Of a DNA stretch of 64,000 bases, positions 43,928-52,795 are shown piece by piece; the first letter of the stretch is position 1, and the number at the start of each line of letters is the position of its first letter. The position numbers and the translations under genes were made by a program. The notes beneath the pieces are model-generated. The model was given only the letters and a program-made list of their open reading frames with translations, was not told the origin of the DNA and did not search any database. This DNA is from Microbacterium hydrothermale (GTDB lineage Bacteria > Actinomycetota > Actinomycetes > Actinomycetales > Microbacteriaceae). The DNA is taken from NCBI RefSeq assembly GCF_004854025.1, contig NZ_STGM01000001.1, positions 62,001 to 126,000 of the forward strand. Reading direction: 5' to 3'.

Positions 43928-45004
43928 ATGACCGCGCTCGACCTCACCGCCTCCTCCGTCGACCTCACCCGCGCGGTCTGCGACATCGCCAGCGAGTCGG
44001 GCGACGAGAAGACCCTCGCCGACGCCATCGAGGCCGCCCTCGCCGGGTACGGTCACCTCGAGATCATCCGCGACGGCGACACGATCGTCGCGCGGACCGA
44101 CCTGGGCCGCGCGCGTCGTGTCGTGATCGCGGGGCACATCGACACGGTTCCCATCAACCGCAACCTCCCGGTCGAAGAGCGCGAGATCGACGGCGAGGCC
44201 TTCCTCTGGGGCCGCGGGACCGTCGACATGAAGGCGGGGGTCGCGGTCCAGCTGAAGCTCGCCGCCGAGCTGACGGCTCCCGGGGTCGACATCACCTGGA
44301 TGTGGTACGACCACGAAGAGGTGGATTCGTCGCTCAACGGCCTCGGCCGACTGTCGCGCCACCGCCCCGATCTGTTCGCCGGCGACTTCGCGATCCTCGG
44401 CGAGCCGAGCAACGGAGAGGTCGAGGGCGGGTGCAACGGCACCCTGCGGGCGCTCGTGCGCACCGAGGGCGTCCGCGCCCACAGCGCCCGCTCGTGGATC
44501 GGCGAGAACGCCATCCACAAGGCCGCACCGATCCTCGCCCGCCTGGCGGAGTACCACGCGCGGACCATCGCGGTCGAGGGGCTCGACTACCGCGAGGGGC
44601 TCAACGCCGTACGCATCACGGGCGGTGTCGCCGGCAACGTCATCCCCGACGCGTGCGAAGTGGAGGTCAACTACCGTTTCGCGCCGAGCCGTGACGCCGC
44701 CGCCGCGGAGCGCGTCGTGCGCGACGTGTTCGCGGGCTTCGACGTCGAGATCGTCGACATCGCCGAGGGGGCGCGTCCCGGCCTCGACGCCGAGCTCGCC
44801 CGCGAGTTCGTGGAGGCCGTCGGCGCGACGCCCACGCCCAAGTACGGATGGACCGACGTCGCGCGGTTCTCGGCCCTCGGCATCCCCGCCGTCAACTACG
44901 GTCCGGGCGACCCGCACCTCGCGCACCACGACGAGGAGCGTGTGCCGGTGGCGCAGATCGACGCGGTCGAACGGGGCCTGCGGGCCTGGCTGAGCGGGTC
45001 GTGA
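43928..45004 (+). CDS. dapE: Succinyl-diaminopimelate desuccinylase
   Basis: A 358-residue M20 metallohydrolase releasing LL-DAP from its succinyl form. Zinc and catalytic residues: GHIDTVP, GRGTVDMKAGVAV, DHEEVDSS, GEPSNGEVEGG and the C-terminal PGDPHLAHHDEERV. AAGGAT (43915-43920) just before ATG 43928 suggests a leaderless message. It overlaps the next gene by four bases. Confidence 0.94.
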   Translation: MTALDLTASSVDLTRAVCDIASESGDEKTLADAIEAALAGYGHLEIIRDGDTIVARTDLGRARRVVIAGHIDTVPINRNLPVEEREIDGEAFLWGRGTVDMKAGVAVQLKLAAELTAPGVDITWMWYDHEEVDSSLNGLGRLSRHRPDLFAGDFAILGEPSNGEVEGGCNGTLRALVRTEGVRAHSARSWIGENAIHKAAPILARLAEYHARTIAVEGLDYREGLNAVRITGGVAGNVIPDACEVEVNYRFAPSRDAAAAERVVRDVFAGFDVEIVDIAEGARPGLDAELAREFVEAVGATPTPKYGWTDVARFSALGIPAVNYGPGDPHLAHHDEERVPVAQIDAVERGLRAWLSGS

Positions 45005-46224
45005 CGACCGCGGCCACGGTTCCCGCGCCGGTGCGCGCGTGGCGGGCGCTGCCCGTGGCCGCGCGCATCGCCGTGATCTACGTCGCGGCGCGCCTGGTGA
45101 CCACGGGTTTCTTCCTGCTGGCATCGAGCCTCTCGGGCCCTGGATCGCGGTACGGCATCGCTCCGTCGCTGGGCGATCTGGCCCTCGGGTGGGATGCGCA
45201 GTGGTACTGGTTCGCCGCCGTCTCGGGCTACCCGCAGCACCTGCCGATCACTACGACCGGGCACGTCGCCGAGAACGCGTGGGCCTTCATGCCGCTCTAC
45301 GCCTACCTGTCCGCCGGCCTCGGCACGGTGCTCGGTTCGTGGGGCGCGGGGGCGGTCGCGATCTCGCTCGCCTCCGGGTACGGCGCGAGCGTGATGCTCT
45401 ACGCGCTCCTGCGCGAGCGCATCGGCGCCTCCGCAGCGATGTGGGCTGTCGTCTTCTTCGCCAGCGGCCCGCTCGCCGCCCTGTTCCAGGTGGGCTACGC
45501 CGAGGCGCTCTTCCTCTTCCTGCTCTTCGTCGCACTGTGGTGCGTCCAGCGTCGGCGGTGGGGGTGGCTGTACCTGCTCGTCCCGGTCATGGGATTCACC
45601 CGGCCCGGCATCCTTGCCTTCGCGCTCTTTCTCGCGCTGTACGGCGTGCATCGCTTCGTGCGTCGCCGTGCGGAGCCGCTTCCCGCGCGCGAGGTCGCGC
45701 ACATCGTCGCCCTGGGGCTGCTGTCGGGGGCGGTGGGCTTCGCCTGGCAGGCGATCGCGGCGGCGGTGACGGGGGAGTCGGGCGCTTACCTCGCGACCGA
45801 GCTGGCCTGGCGTCGCAACTGGATCGCCGACGGCAGCGGGGCGTTCGTGCCCGTCGAGGGCTGGGTGCAGGCCGCGGAATTCTGGTTCACGCAGTGGGGT
45901 CTCGGCCCGGTCGTGGGCGTCGTCGCGCTCGTGCTGCTGATCGGCGTGGTGTCCGTCGCGCTCGTGACGCTGCCGCAGGTGAAGAAGCTGGGCGTCGAGG
46001 TGCGCCTGTGGTCGGCGAGCTATCTCGTCTACCTGCTGCTGGTGTTCTTCCCGCAGTCGAGCATCTTCCGTCTGCTCGTGCCGGTGTCGCCGCTGTGGGG
46101 CGCGCTGGCGGTGCCGCGCTCGCTCCGGTGGCGCGTGGGTGTTCTCGCCGCGGCGCTGCTGGGCCAATGGTGGTGGATCTACAACATGTACGCCCTGGGG
46201 AACACGTTCTGGCAGATCCCCTGA
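45001..46224 (+). CDS. Polytopic GT-C-type glycosyltransferase (PIG-V/mannosyltransferase-like)
   Basis: A 407-residue membrane protein with about nine hydrophobic segments. After helix 1, the first outer loop contains LALGWDAQWYWFAAVSGYP, the W-D-x-x-W/Y motif of GT-C and PIG-V-like transferases that use polyprenyl-phosphate sugars outside the membrane. Likely acceptors are cell-wall glycans or lipoglycans; not determinable here. GTG 45001 lies in the dapE stop (GTGA), so translation is coupled although no pathway link is evident. Confidence 0.8.
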   Translation: MTTAATVPAPVRAWRALPVAARIAVIYVAARLVTTGFFLLASSLSGPGSRYGIAPSLGDLALGWDAQWYWFAAVSGYPQHLPITTTGHVAENAWAFMPLYAYLSAGLGTVLGSWGAGAVAISLASGYGASVMLYALLRERIGASAAMWAVVFFASGPLAALFQVGYAEALFLFLLFVALWCVQRRRWGWLYLLVPVMGFTRPGILAFALFLALYGVHRFVRRRAEPLPAREVAHIVALGLLSGAVGFAWQAIAAAVTGESGAYLATELAWRRNWIADGSGAFVPVEGWVQAAEFWFTQWGLGPVVGVVALVLLIGVVSVALVTLPQVKKLGVEVRLWSASYLVYLLLVFFPQSSIFRLLVPVSPLWGALAVPRSLRWRVGVLAAALLGQWWWIYNMYALGNTFWQIP

Positions 46225-46339
46225 GCGCCTCTGCGCGCCTCCTCTCGCGCCGGGATGACCCACGGGGTCGGCGGTTCGACGAGGTCGTGCGCTGACGCAC
46301 TAAACTAGTTCTCAGACCAACGAGGAAAAGGGGGCCGCG

Positions 46340-46513
46340 ATGGCAGCCATGAAGCCGCGTACCGGCGACGGACCGATGGAGGCCGTGAAGGAGGGCCGGT
46401 TGATCATCGTGCGCGTGCCGCTCGAGGGCGGCGGGCGTCTCGTCGTCTCGGTGAACGACGCCGAGGCGAAGGAACTCCACGACGTGCTCGGTGGTGTCGT
46501 CGGCGCCGCCTGA
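46340..46513 (+). CDS. DUF3117 small protein
   Basis: A 57-residue protein, MAAMKPRTGDGPMEAVKEGR followed by LIIVRVPLEGGGRLVVSVNDAEAKELHDVLGGVVGAA in shortened view, that matches the actinobacterial DUF3117 family (highly conserved, unknown function). ATG 46340 follows GAGGAAAAGGGG. TAAACT (46301-46306) is the probable -10 box. It has its own terminator. Too short to be found by usual length cut-offs, but the family match and ribosome site make it convincing. Confidence 0.93.
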   Translation: MAAMKPRTGDGPMEAVKEGRLIIVRVPLEGGGRLVVSVNDAEAKELHDVLGGVVGAA

Positions 46514-46529
46514 CGATCATCCCGCACGA

Positions 46530-46560
46530 AGGCCGGTCCCCTCGGGGGCCGGCTTTCGTC
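46530..46560 (+). terminator. Terminator after the DUF3117 gene
   Basis: AGGCCGGTCCCC-TCG-GGGGCCGGCTTT forms a stem of about ten pairs with a T-rich end, 17 bases behind the stop. Confidence 0.8.
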
Positions 46561-46706
46561 GTTCCCGGGGGCGCGGCATCCGGGAACGACGGGACGGGCG
46601 CGGTCGCGGAGGGTGGCGGTGGGCGGCATCCGTCTTCCCTCCGCGCAGGAGCTGCGCGCCGGGGCTGCGGCGAGCGGCATCTGTGGTCCGCCCACACGCG
46701 GGAGCT

Positions 46707-46805
46707 GCGCACCGGAGCCGCCCGCCGCGGCCGCTCGCCGCGGCGCACCGGAGCCGCCCGCCGCGGCCGCTCGCCGCGGCGCACCGGAGCCGCCCGCCGC
46801 GGCGC
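46707..46805. repeat. 36-base minisatellite
   Basis: Units beginning GCGCACCGGAGCCGCCCGCC start at 46707, 46743 and 46779: two complete identical 36-base copies and a partial third. Less regular related sequence (GGAGCTGCGC) precedes it from about 46650. This accounts for the 340-base gap at the convergent junction; nothing coding is seen there. Confidence 0.88.
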
Positions 46806-46853
46806 ACCAGGCCGCGCGCGAGGGCTGCGAGCCGAGCCCGCGCCGGCGATGCG

Positions 46854-47492
46854 TCAGGCGTCGGCCGCGCGCGTCGTCAGCTGGAGGAGGCCTTCGCCGG
46901 TGGTGGAGAGTGCGCCGATCACCGCGGGGGAGGCCTGGACCTCCTGGATGAGCGAGCGATAGGCCGTCGTGACGGCGTCGCGGCGCACCGGGTCGGCCAC
47001 CGCTCCTCCCGCGAGCACGCGGGGGATCAGCACCGTCCCGCCCGCGCGCACGAGACGCAGGCCGTGCTCGACGTACTCGATCACGCCCTCGGGGTCGGCG
47101 TCGATGAACACGATGTCGTACGACGCCTCGTTCATGCGCGGCAGCACATCGGAGGCGCGACCCGTGATGAACCGCGCGCGGGCGGCCGGCACCCGTGCAT
47201 CGGCGAACGCCTGCCGCGCGGCACCCAGGTGCTCGGGCTCGCTGTCGATCGTCGTGATCGTGGCGCGGGGCGAGCCGTGCAGCAGCCAGAGTCCCGAGAC
47301 GCCGCCGCCGGTACCGACCTCGACGATGTTCAGCGCGCGCGAAGCGGCCGACAGGACGGCGGCCTGGGCGCCCACGGCGGGGCTGACCGGCGCGGCACCG
47401 AGCTCGAGCGCGTGCGCCCGGGCGCGAGCGATGTGCTCGGGCTCGACCGTCGACTCCTGCACGAACCGTTCGTTCGCCTGCTGACCGCTCAC
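46854..47492 (-). CDS. SAM-dependent O-methyltransferase (class I, caffeoyl-CoA OMT-like)
   Basis: A 212-residue Rossmann methyltransferase. The SAM site is NIVEVGTGGGVSGLWLL (55-71), followed by ITTIDSEPEHL and the acidic IVFIDADPEG. Members of this family methylate catechol-type or other small hydroxyls with divalent metal; in Actinobacteria this gene sits next to tatB and mrp and has no defined substrate. GTG 47492 is chosen as the first start; TAGCCT at 47509-47514 on the minus strand is a possible -10 box. Divergent from tatB. Confidence 0.88.
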   Translation of the reverse strand: MSGQQANERFVQESTVEPEHIARARAHALELGAAPVSPAVGAQAAVLSAASRALNIVEVGTGGGVSGLWLLHGSPRATITTIDSEPEHLGAARQAFADARVPAARARFITGRASDVLPRMNEASYDIVFIDADPEGVIEYVEHGLRLVRAGGTVLIPRVLAGGAVADPVRRDAVTTAYRSLIQEVQASPAVIGALSTTGEGLLQLTTRAADA

Positions 47493-47564
47493 GTGGACCT
47501 CCTCGACTCAGGCTAGACGGCCGGACGGTCCGCGCCCCCCAGGCGCGGCCGGTAATCTGGAGCC

Positions 47565-47936
47565 ATGTTCTTCGGCCTCACGATCGAGAAGCTGCTGCTG
47601 ATCGGGGTGGTGGCTGCGCTGCTGGTCGGTCCGGAGCGTCTTCCCCGCTACGCGGAGGCGCTGGCCAAGTTCACGAAGCGCGCGAAAGAGACGCTGCAGG
47701 GTGCCCGCACGCGCATGCGCGACGAGATGGGGCCCGAGTTCGACGAGGTCGATTGGAAGAAGCTCGACCCCCGTCAGTACGACCCGCGCCGCATCATCCG
47801 CGAGGCGCTGCTGGACGACACCCCCACGGCGACCATGCGCGCCGCCGGGGCCGCCGCTCTCGCGGCGAAGCCCAAGCCGACGGTTCCGCCGTTCACGCCC
47901 GGGGAGCGGCCCCCGTTCGACGACGAAGCCACCTGA
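47565..47936 (+). CDS. tatB: Sec-independent translocase component TatB
   Basis: A 123-residue protein with a single N-terminal membrane helix (FGLTIEKLLLIGVVAALLVG), the hinge GPERLP, and an amphipathic helix (YAEALAKFTKRAKETLQGA) as in TatB. TatB with TatC receives twin-arginine precursors; the RCC1 protein at 34712 may be one client. TAATCT (47553-47558) is six bases before ATG 47565, a leaderless arrangement. tatA and tatC are not in the window. The neighbours mrp/DUF1003/MgtE-like match the usual actinobacterial context of tatB. Confidence 0.9.
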   Translation: MFFGLTIEKLLLIGVVAALLVGPERLPRYAEALAKFTKRAKETLQGARTRMRDEMGPEFDEVDWKKLDPRQYDPRRIIREALLDDTPTATMRAAGAAALAAKPKPTVPPFTPGERPPFDDEAT

Positions 47937-47995
47937 GCCGCGGGCGGCCGCCGGGGCCGGGGAGCGCGAAGGGTTCACGACTCAGGCGGGTCCTC

Positions 47996-48165
47996 GAGTT
48001 CGTCGAAGGGGCCGGTGTGCGTGGGGGTCCGGTGGCTTCGACAGGCTCAGCCACCTCGTGGTGTGTGTGCGGTAGGTCACTGAGCTCGTCGAAGGGGCCG
48101 GTGTGCTTGGGGGCGCGGTGGCTTCGACGGGCTCAGCCACCTGGTGTCTGTGTGTGTGGTCTCGG
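47996..48165. repeat. Two 86-base direct repeats with palindromic core
   Basis: GAGTTCGTCGAAGGGGCCGG (47996) and GAGCTCGTCGAAGGGGCCGG (48082) start two copies 86 bases apart. Each contains GGTGGCTTCGACAGGCTCAG/CCACC (48031-48055) or its GACGGG variant (48117-48141), a GGTGGCT/AGCCACC palindrome. This is the same family as the insertion in gcvT and the traces at 32466-32545. The repeats fill the convergent gap between tatB and mrp. Confidence 0.9.
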
Positions 48166-48201
48166 GCTCCGACGGGCTTGGCAGCCGGGGGTGCGGAGGC
48201 G

Positions 48202-49350
48202 TCAGACGCTCAGGCGCAGCGGCTTCCCGGCCAGACCCCTCGGGCGGATCGCCAGCGCCGCGGCGGCGGCGTCGATCGCCCGGGCGGCGGGGTCGTCGGG
48301 CTGCGAGAGCACGACGGGTCGGCCGTCGTCACCCCCCGCGCGCAGAGCGGGACTCAGGGGGACGGATGCCAGGAGCGGCACCTCCGCGTCGCCGGTCGAC
48401 AGAGCGCGCGCCACCTCGTCACCCCCGCCGGCTCCGAACAGGTCGAGGACGGTGCCGTCGGGGAGCGTCATGGCGGCCATGTTCTCGATCACGCCGATCG
48501 GACGTTGACCGGTCTGACGCGCCACGAGCCCCGAACGCACAGCCACCTCGGCGGCGGCCGCCTGGGGCGTGGTCACGACGAGGACATCGGCGTGGGGGAG
48601 CAGCTGTCCGACCGAGATCGCCACGTCGCCCGTTCCCGGCGGCATGTCGAGCAGCAGCACGTCGAGGTCGCCGAAGAACACGTCGGTGAGGAACTGCTGC
48701 ACAGTGCGGTGGAGCATCGGACCGCGCCACGCGACCGCGCCAGCGGCATCCTCTCCGGGGCGGCGGAGGAACATGCCGATCGAGATGACCTTCACGCCGT
48801 AAGCGACGGGCGGGAGTATCAGATCGTCGAGGCGGGTGGGCGCCGGGGGCAGCCCGTCGTCGTCGACCAGACCGAGGAGTCCCGGGATCGAGAAGCCGTG
48901 CACGTCGGCGTCGATCAGGCCCACGCGCAGTCCGCGCGCCGCGAGGGCGACGGCGAGGTTCGCGGTGACCGTCGACTTGCCGACGCCTCCCTTGCCGCTC
49001 GTGACGGCGATGACGCGGGTGAGCGAGTCGGGTCCGAAGGGCATCTCGCGCTTCGCGCGGCCCCCGCGCAGCTTCTCGGTCAGCGCCTTGCGCTCGTCGG
49101 GCGACATGACGCCGACGCGCACGTCGACCTCGTCGATCCCGGACACCGAGGCAGCGGCATCCCGCACGTCCCTCTCGATGCGATCGGCGGCGGGGCAGCC
49201 CACGATCGTCAGGGCGATGCCCACCTCGGCGACACCGCCGCGCACGTCGATCCCGCGCAGCATGTCGAGCTCGCCGAGGGGGCGCCGCAACTCGGGATCG
49301 GTGACGGCGGCGACCGCGTCGCGGACCTGCGCCGCGAGCTCCGCGGTCAC
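48202..49350 (-). CDS. mrp: Mrp/NBP35-type P-loop ATPase, Fe-S cluster carrier
   Basis: A 382-residue protein with an N-terminal MIP18/DUF59 domain (about 1-80, VTDPELRRPLGELDM) and a ParA/MinD-like ATPase: deviant Walker A TSGKGGVGKST (118-128), DADVHGFSIPGLLG and LLLDMPPGTGD. The ApbC/Mrp group helps to assemble or deliver Fe-S clusters. The C-terminal CxxC that binds the cluster in many members is absent; only MTLPDG follows IENMAA, as in many actinobacterial members. GTG 49350 overlaps the DUF1003 stop by four bases. Confidence 0.92.
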   Translation of the reverse strand: MTAELAAQVRDAVAAVTDPELRRPLGELDMLRGIDVRGGVAEVGIALTIVGCPAADRIERDVRDAAASVSGIDEVDVRVGVMSPDERKALTEKLRGGRAKREMPFGPDSLTRVIAVTSGKGGVGKSTVTANLAVALAARGLRVGLIDADVHGFSIPGLLGLVDDDGLPPAPTRLDDLILPPVAYGVKVISIGMFLRRPGEDAAGAVAWRGPMLHRTVQQFLTDVFFGDLDVLLLDMPPGTGDVAISVGQLLPHADVLVVTTPQAAAAEVAVRSGLVARQTGQRPIGVIENMAAMTLPDGTVLDLFGAGGGDEVARALSTGDAEVPLLASVPLSPALRAGGDDGRPVVLSQPDDPAARAIDAAAAALAIRPRGLAGKPLRLSV

Positions 49351-49892
49351 GGGGTGGCCCGCGTCGACCCCGGGCGCGCGACCGCCTCGGGCTGCTCGTC
49401 GAGGCGTTCGAGCAGCGCCTTGAGTTCGGTGCGGAGCGTGTCTTTCGTGATGACCTCGTCGGTCAGGTCTTTCACCGCCATGCGCAGGGCGACGATCTCG
49501 CGCGCGAGGTACTCGGTGTCGGCGAGGTTGCGCTCGGCGCGCTGGCGATCCTGCTCGATCTGCACGCGGTCGCGGTCGTCCTGACGGTTCTGCGCCAGCA
49601 GGATGAGGGGCGCCGCGTACGACGCCTGCAGCGACAGCACGAGCGTGAGGGCCGTGAAGCCGATGTCGGCGGAGTCGAAGCGCAGCTCATCGGGCATGAG
49701 GGAGTTCCACCCCATCCACACCACGCAGAACAGCGTCAGCGACAGCAGGAAGGTCGGGGTCCCCATCGCGCGGGCGACCCACTCGGTGAAGCGCCCGAAA
49801 CGGTCGCGCGAGGGCTGCGGCGCGCGCGGGGCGAGGACGCCGGTGCGCCCGCGGGGCGCATCGAGGGCGGGCGTCTTGTTGTTGCGTGCCAT
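49347..49892 (-). CDS. DUF1003 membrane protein
   Basis: A 181-residue protein with two hydrophobic helices (about 47-65 and 79-102) connected by the DUF1003 signature FDSADIGFTALTLVLSLQASYAAPLILLAQNRQ, followed by a long charged coiled-coil C-terminus (RVQIEQDRQRAERNLADTEY...). The function of the family is unknown. It is translated between an MgtE-N/CBS protein and mrp with overlaps on both sides (one and four bases), so a joint role in metal or Mg handling is possible. Confidence 0.9.
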   Translation of the reverse strand: MARNNKTPALDAPRGRTGVLAPRAPQPSRDRFGRFTEWVARAMGTPTFLLSLTLFCVVWMGWNSLMPDELRFDSADIGFTALTLVLSLQASYAAPLILLAQNRQDDRDRVQIEQDRQRAERNLADTEYLAREIVALRMAVKDLTDEVITKDTLRTELKALLERLDEQPEAVARPGSTRATP

Positions 49893-51211
49893 CAGCGCCT
49901 CCTCGGGGTCTGCGGGATCTGGGTGGGGATGCTCTGCGTCTGCAGGGCTCTGACCGAGGTCGGGGGTTTCGGATCGTCGCTGTCATGCGTGCGCCAGTCA
50001 TCGGGCAGCAGATAGTCGAGCACGTCGTCGACGCTCACGCAGCCCACGAGGCGGTGCGCCTGATCGACCACGGGGAGCGAGACGAGGTTGTAGCTCGCGA
50101 GCAGGCGCGCGACCTCGGCCGCCGTGGCGTCGGAAGGCACCGGCTCGAGCGTGTCGTCGATGATCGCCCCGAGGCGCTCGTGCGGCGGGTAGCGCAGCAT
50201 GCGCTGAAAGTGCACCGTCCCCAGCAGACGTCCGGTGGGCGTCTCGTACGGCGGGAGGGTGATGAACACGGATGCCGCGAGGGCGGGGTGCAGCTCGTGA
50301 CGGCGGATGAGGGCCAGGGCCTCGGCGACCGTGGCATCCGCCGAGAGCACGATCGGCTCGGGGGTCATGAGACCGCCGGCGGTGTCGGGACCGTACTGCA
50401 GCAGGGCGCGGACGTCGTCGGCCTCCTCGGGCTCCATGAGCTCGAGCAGCTGCTCGGAGCGCGACTCGGGGAGCTGACCGAGGAGGTCGGCCGCGTCGTC
50501 GGGCTCCATGGCATCCAGGATGTCGGCGGCGCGCTCGTCGCCGAGCTGCTCGAGGATGTGCACCTGCTCGTCCTCGGGCATCTCTTCGAGCGCGTCGGCG
50601 AGGCGGTCGTCGCTGAGTTCTTCGGCGACCTCGATGAGGCGCTCCTCGGGGAGGTCGAGGAGGGTGTTGGCGAGGTCGGCCGGCTTGAGCTCGGAGTACG
50701 TCGCGACCAGCTGCTCGGCGGACTGAGCCTCGCCGGGGGTCTGGTTCTCGCGCACCTCGCCCCACGCGGCGAAGGTGGTCGCACCCTTGGCGAAGGGCGA
50801 CGCGCTCGTGCGCGGGCGACGCAGGAACAGCTGCCCCACGTCCCACTCGCCGAGGCGGTTGCGTTCGATCGCGACGTCTTCGATGACCGCGCTTCCGGAG
50901 CCGTCGACGAGGCTCACGCGACGCCCGAGCATCTCGGCCATCACGCGCACCTCGCCGCCGCGCTGCTGGAAGCGGCGCACGTTGATGAGGCCGGTCGTGA
51001 TGACCTGACCGGCCTGGATGGAGGTGACGCGTCCGATGGACACGAACACATGTCGGCGCCCGGGGATCTCGACGACGAGGCCCACGACGCGCGGCGCGGC
51101 CGACGCGCGGTAGATCACCACGACGTCGCGCACCTTGCCCAGGCGGTCGCCCGCCGGGTCGAACACCGTGCAGCCCGCCAAGCGGGCGACGAAAACCCTT
51201 TGCGTGCTCAC
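49892..51211 (-). CDS. Soluble PRC-barrel, MgtE-N and CBS domain protein
   Basis: A 439-residue protein with the sensor part of MgtE but no membrane segments. Order: PRC-barrel-like pair (about 1-130), MgtE intracellular N domain with acidic helices (about 165-275, ELSDDRLADALEEMPEDEQVHI is typical), then two CBS motifs (about 285-410, containing LMTPEPIVLSADATVAEALA). In MgtE these domains sense cytosolic Mg2+ and gate the channel. Here they may act on a separate partner, for example the DUF1003 membrane protein directly downstream. ATG at 51211. Confidence 0.88.
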   Translation of the reverse strand: MSTQRVFVARLAGCTVFDPAGDRLGKVRDVVVIYRASAAPRVVGLVVEIPGRRHVFVSIGRVTSIQAGQVITTGLINVRRFQQRGGEVRVMAEMLGRRVSLVDGSGSAVIEDVAIERNRLGEWDVGQLFLRRPRTSASPFAKGATTFAAWGEVRENQTPGEAQSAEQLVATYSELKPADLANTLLDLPEERLIEVAEELSDDRLADALEEMPEDEQVHILEQLGDERAADILDAMEPDDAADLLGQLPESRSEQLLELMEPEEADDVRALLQYGPDTAGGLMTPEPIVLSADATVAEALALIRRHELHPALAASVFITLPPYETPTGRLLGTVHFQRMLRYPPHERLGAIIDDTLEPVPSDATAAEVARLLASYNLVSLPVVDQAHRLVGCVSVDDVLDYLLPDDWRTHDSDDPKPPTSVRALQTQSIPTQIPQTPRRR

Positions 51212-51282
51212 CGGTACAGCGTAGTCCGCGCCTCATGCGCAACACCTCGGAACGCCCCAGGCGCGCGTGACAGGATGGTGAA

Positions 51283-52065
51283 ATGAGTATGTTCGCGCAG
51301 CGTCCGGGCGCCGGCCGTGACGAGGTCGGCGAGAAGATCGCCTCGTTCCCGACGTACGAGCAGGCCCAGAAGGCCGTCTCGTCGCTGATCGCCGGGGAGG
51401 TCCCCGCGCGCGACATCGCCATCGTCGGGTCGGGCCTGCGCTCGATCGAACGCGTCACGGGTCGTCTCGGCTACGCCACCGCCGCCCGTTCGGGGGCGCT
51501 CAACGGCCTGATGCTCGGTCTGCTGTTCGCCTTCATCTTCGTGCTCGGCCAGCCCACCGTGCAGATCTCGCTGTTCGTCGGCGTGCTGCTGGTGGGTATG
51601 GCGCTCGGCATGCTCCTCAGCCTGGGCACCTACTCGATCGTGCGCCGCCGCCGCGACTTCGCCTCGGTGATGCAGGTCGCCGCCGACCACTACGACGTGT
51701 GCGTGGCCGCGACGAGCGTGCACAAGGCGCGCGGCATAGTCGGCCCCTCCGGCGCTCCGCGCACCGTCGTGTCGCGTCCCGCGGTCTCGCCGTCCGACCC
51801 GCCGCAGTACGGTGAGCGCGTGACCCCCGGGTCGACCGCGCCCGCCGCCCCGCCCCGGCCGCCCGCACCGACGGTCGCGCCCTCCGACGACGAGCCCCCG
51901 CGCTACGGCGAGCGGATCGCGCCGAAGGCGCCCGAGCCTCGGCCGCAGGCGCCGTCGGACGACGCCGCGCCCGGTGCCTCGGGCAGATCGACCCCGGCCG
52001 CGGGTGACACCACCGGCACCGACGACGCCGCCGGAACCGACGCCACGCGACCGACCGAGCGGTGA
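51283..52065 (+). CDS. Membrane protein with general stress protein 17M-like domain
   Basis: A 260-residue protein. Residues about 18-60 match the start of the GSP17M/YflT-like fold (ASFPTYEQAQKAVSSLIAGE), interrupted by two membrane helices in a glycine-containing hairpin (about 67-120), then a second fold half (RRRDFASVMQVAADHYDVCV), and a long Pro/Ala/Asp-rich tail (150-260) with repeated PPQYGERV and PPRYGERI. The role is unknown. CAGGAT (51271-51276) is six bases before ATG 51283, suggesting a leaderless message. Coupled to the next gene by GTGA. Confidence 0.8.
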   Translation: MSMFAQRPGAGRDEVGEKIASFPTYEQAQKAVSSLIAGEVPARDIAIVGSGLRSIERVTGRLGYATAARSGALNGLMLGLLFAFIFVLGQPTVQISLFVGVLLVGMALGMLLSLGTYSIVRRRRDFASVMQVAADHYDVCVAATSVHKARGIVGPSGAPRTVVSRPAVSPSDPPQYGERVTPGSTAPAAPPRPPAPTVAPSDDEPPRYGERIAPKAPEPRPQAPSDDAAPGASGRSTPAAGDTTGTDDAAGTDATRPTER

Positions 52066-52754
52066 GCACCGACGCCGCCATGGCGGCCGAGCCCGTCCGC
52101 ATCGCCGTCGCGCTCCCGACCGGCGCCACGGAGGTCTCGGGGCTGTGGTCGGCGGCATCCGGATCCGCCACCCGCACCACCGTCGCGCTCGCGCACGGGG
52201 CGGGGGCGGGCATGGAGCACCCGTTCCTCGCGGGCCTCACCGAGGCCCTCGCGGCCGACGGCATCTCCGTTCTGCGGTTCGTCTTCCCCTACGTCGAGGC
52301 AGGACGACGGATGCCGGGACCCGCCGCACACGCCGTGGCGACGTGGGCGGGCGTCCAGGAGTGGCTGGCGGGGGCGGTTCCGGGGGCGTACGCGGCCGTG
52401 GGCAAGTCGTACGGCGGGCGCATGGCGTCCGTCGCCGCGGCCGAGGGGATCATCGCCCCCGCCGGGCTCGTCTACCTGGGGTACCCGCTGCACGCGCCCG
52501 GACGCAGCGACAGGCCGCGCGCGGCGCACCTGCCCGCGATCGGGACGCCGCAGCTGTTCGTCGAGGGCGAGAACGACCCCTTCATCGACCCGCGCGCGCA
52601 GTTCGACGAGGTCGTCGCCACGTGCCGGGACGCGCGCGTGGAGTGGATCGCAGGAGGGAACCACTCGTTCGAGGTGAAGGGCGCGCGGCGTCCGGCCGAG
52701 CAGATCGGCGCGGGGCTCGCCCCGGTGGTCGCGGGGTTCGTGCGGTCGCTCTGA
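52062..52754 (+). CDS. Alpha/beta hydrolase, KANL3/Tex30-like
   Basis: A 230-residue small hydrolase. Nucleophile motif AVGKSYGGRM with Ser near 125, oxyanion HGAGAGMEHPF near 48, acid in EGENDPFIDP and base in GGNHSFEV; this pattern is that of the KANL3/Tex30 alpha/beta-hydrolase group. The substrate is unknown. GTG 52062 overlaps the upstream stop by four bases; no separate promoter is seen. Confidence 0.88.
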   Translation: MSTDAAMAAEPVRIAVALPTGATEVSGLWSAASGSATRTTVALAHGAGAGMEHPFLAGLTEALAADGISVLRFVFPYVEAGRRMPGPAAHAVATWAGVQEWLAGAVPGAYAAVGKSYGGRMASVAAAEGIIAPAGLVYLGYPLHAPGRSDRPRAAHLPAIGTPQLFVEGENDPFIDPRAQFDEVVATCRDARVEWIAGGNHSFEVKGARRPAEQIGAGLAPVVAGFVRSL

Positions 52755-52795
52755 GGCCGCATCGCCCGCGTCGGGCGGCCGCATGCCGGGGGCGT

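Noticed and set aside
46707..46805. Possible CRISPR array
   Set aside because: 36-base units are directly adjacent without spacers and there are no cas genes; it is a minisatellite.
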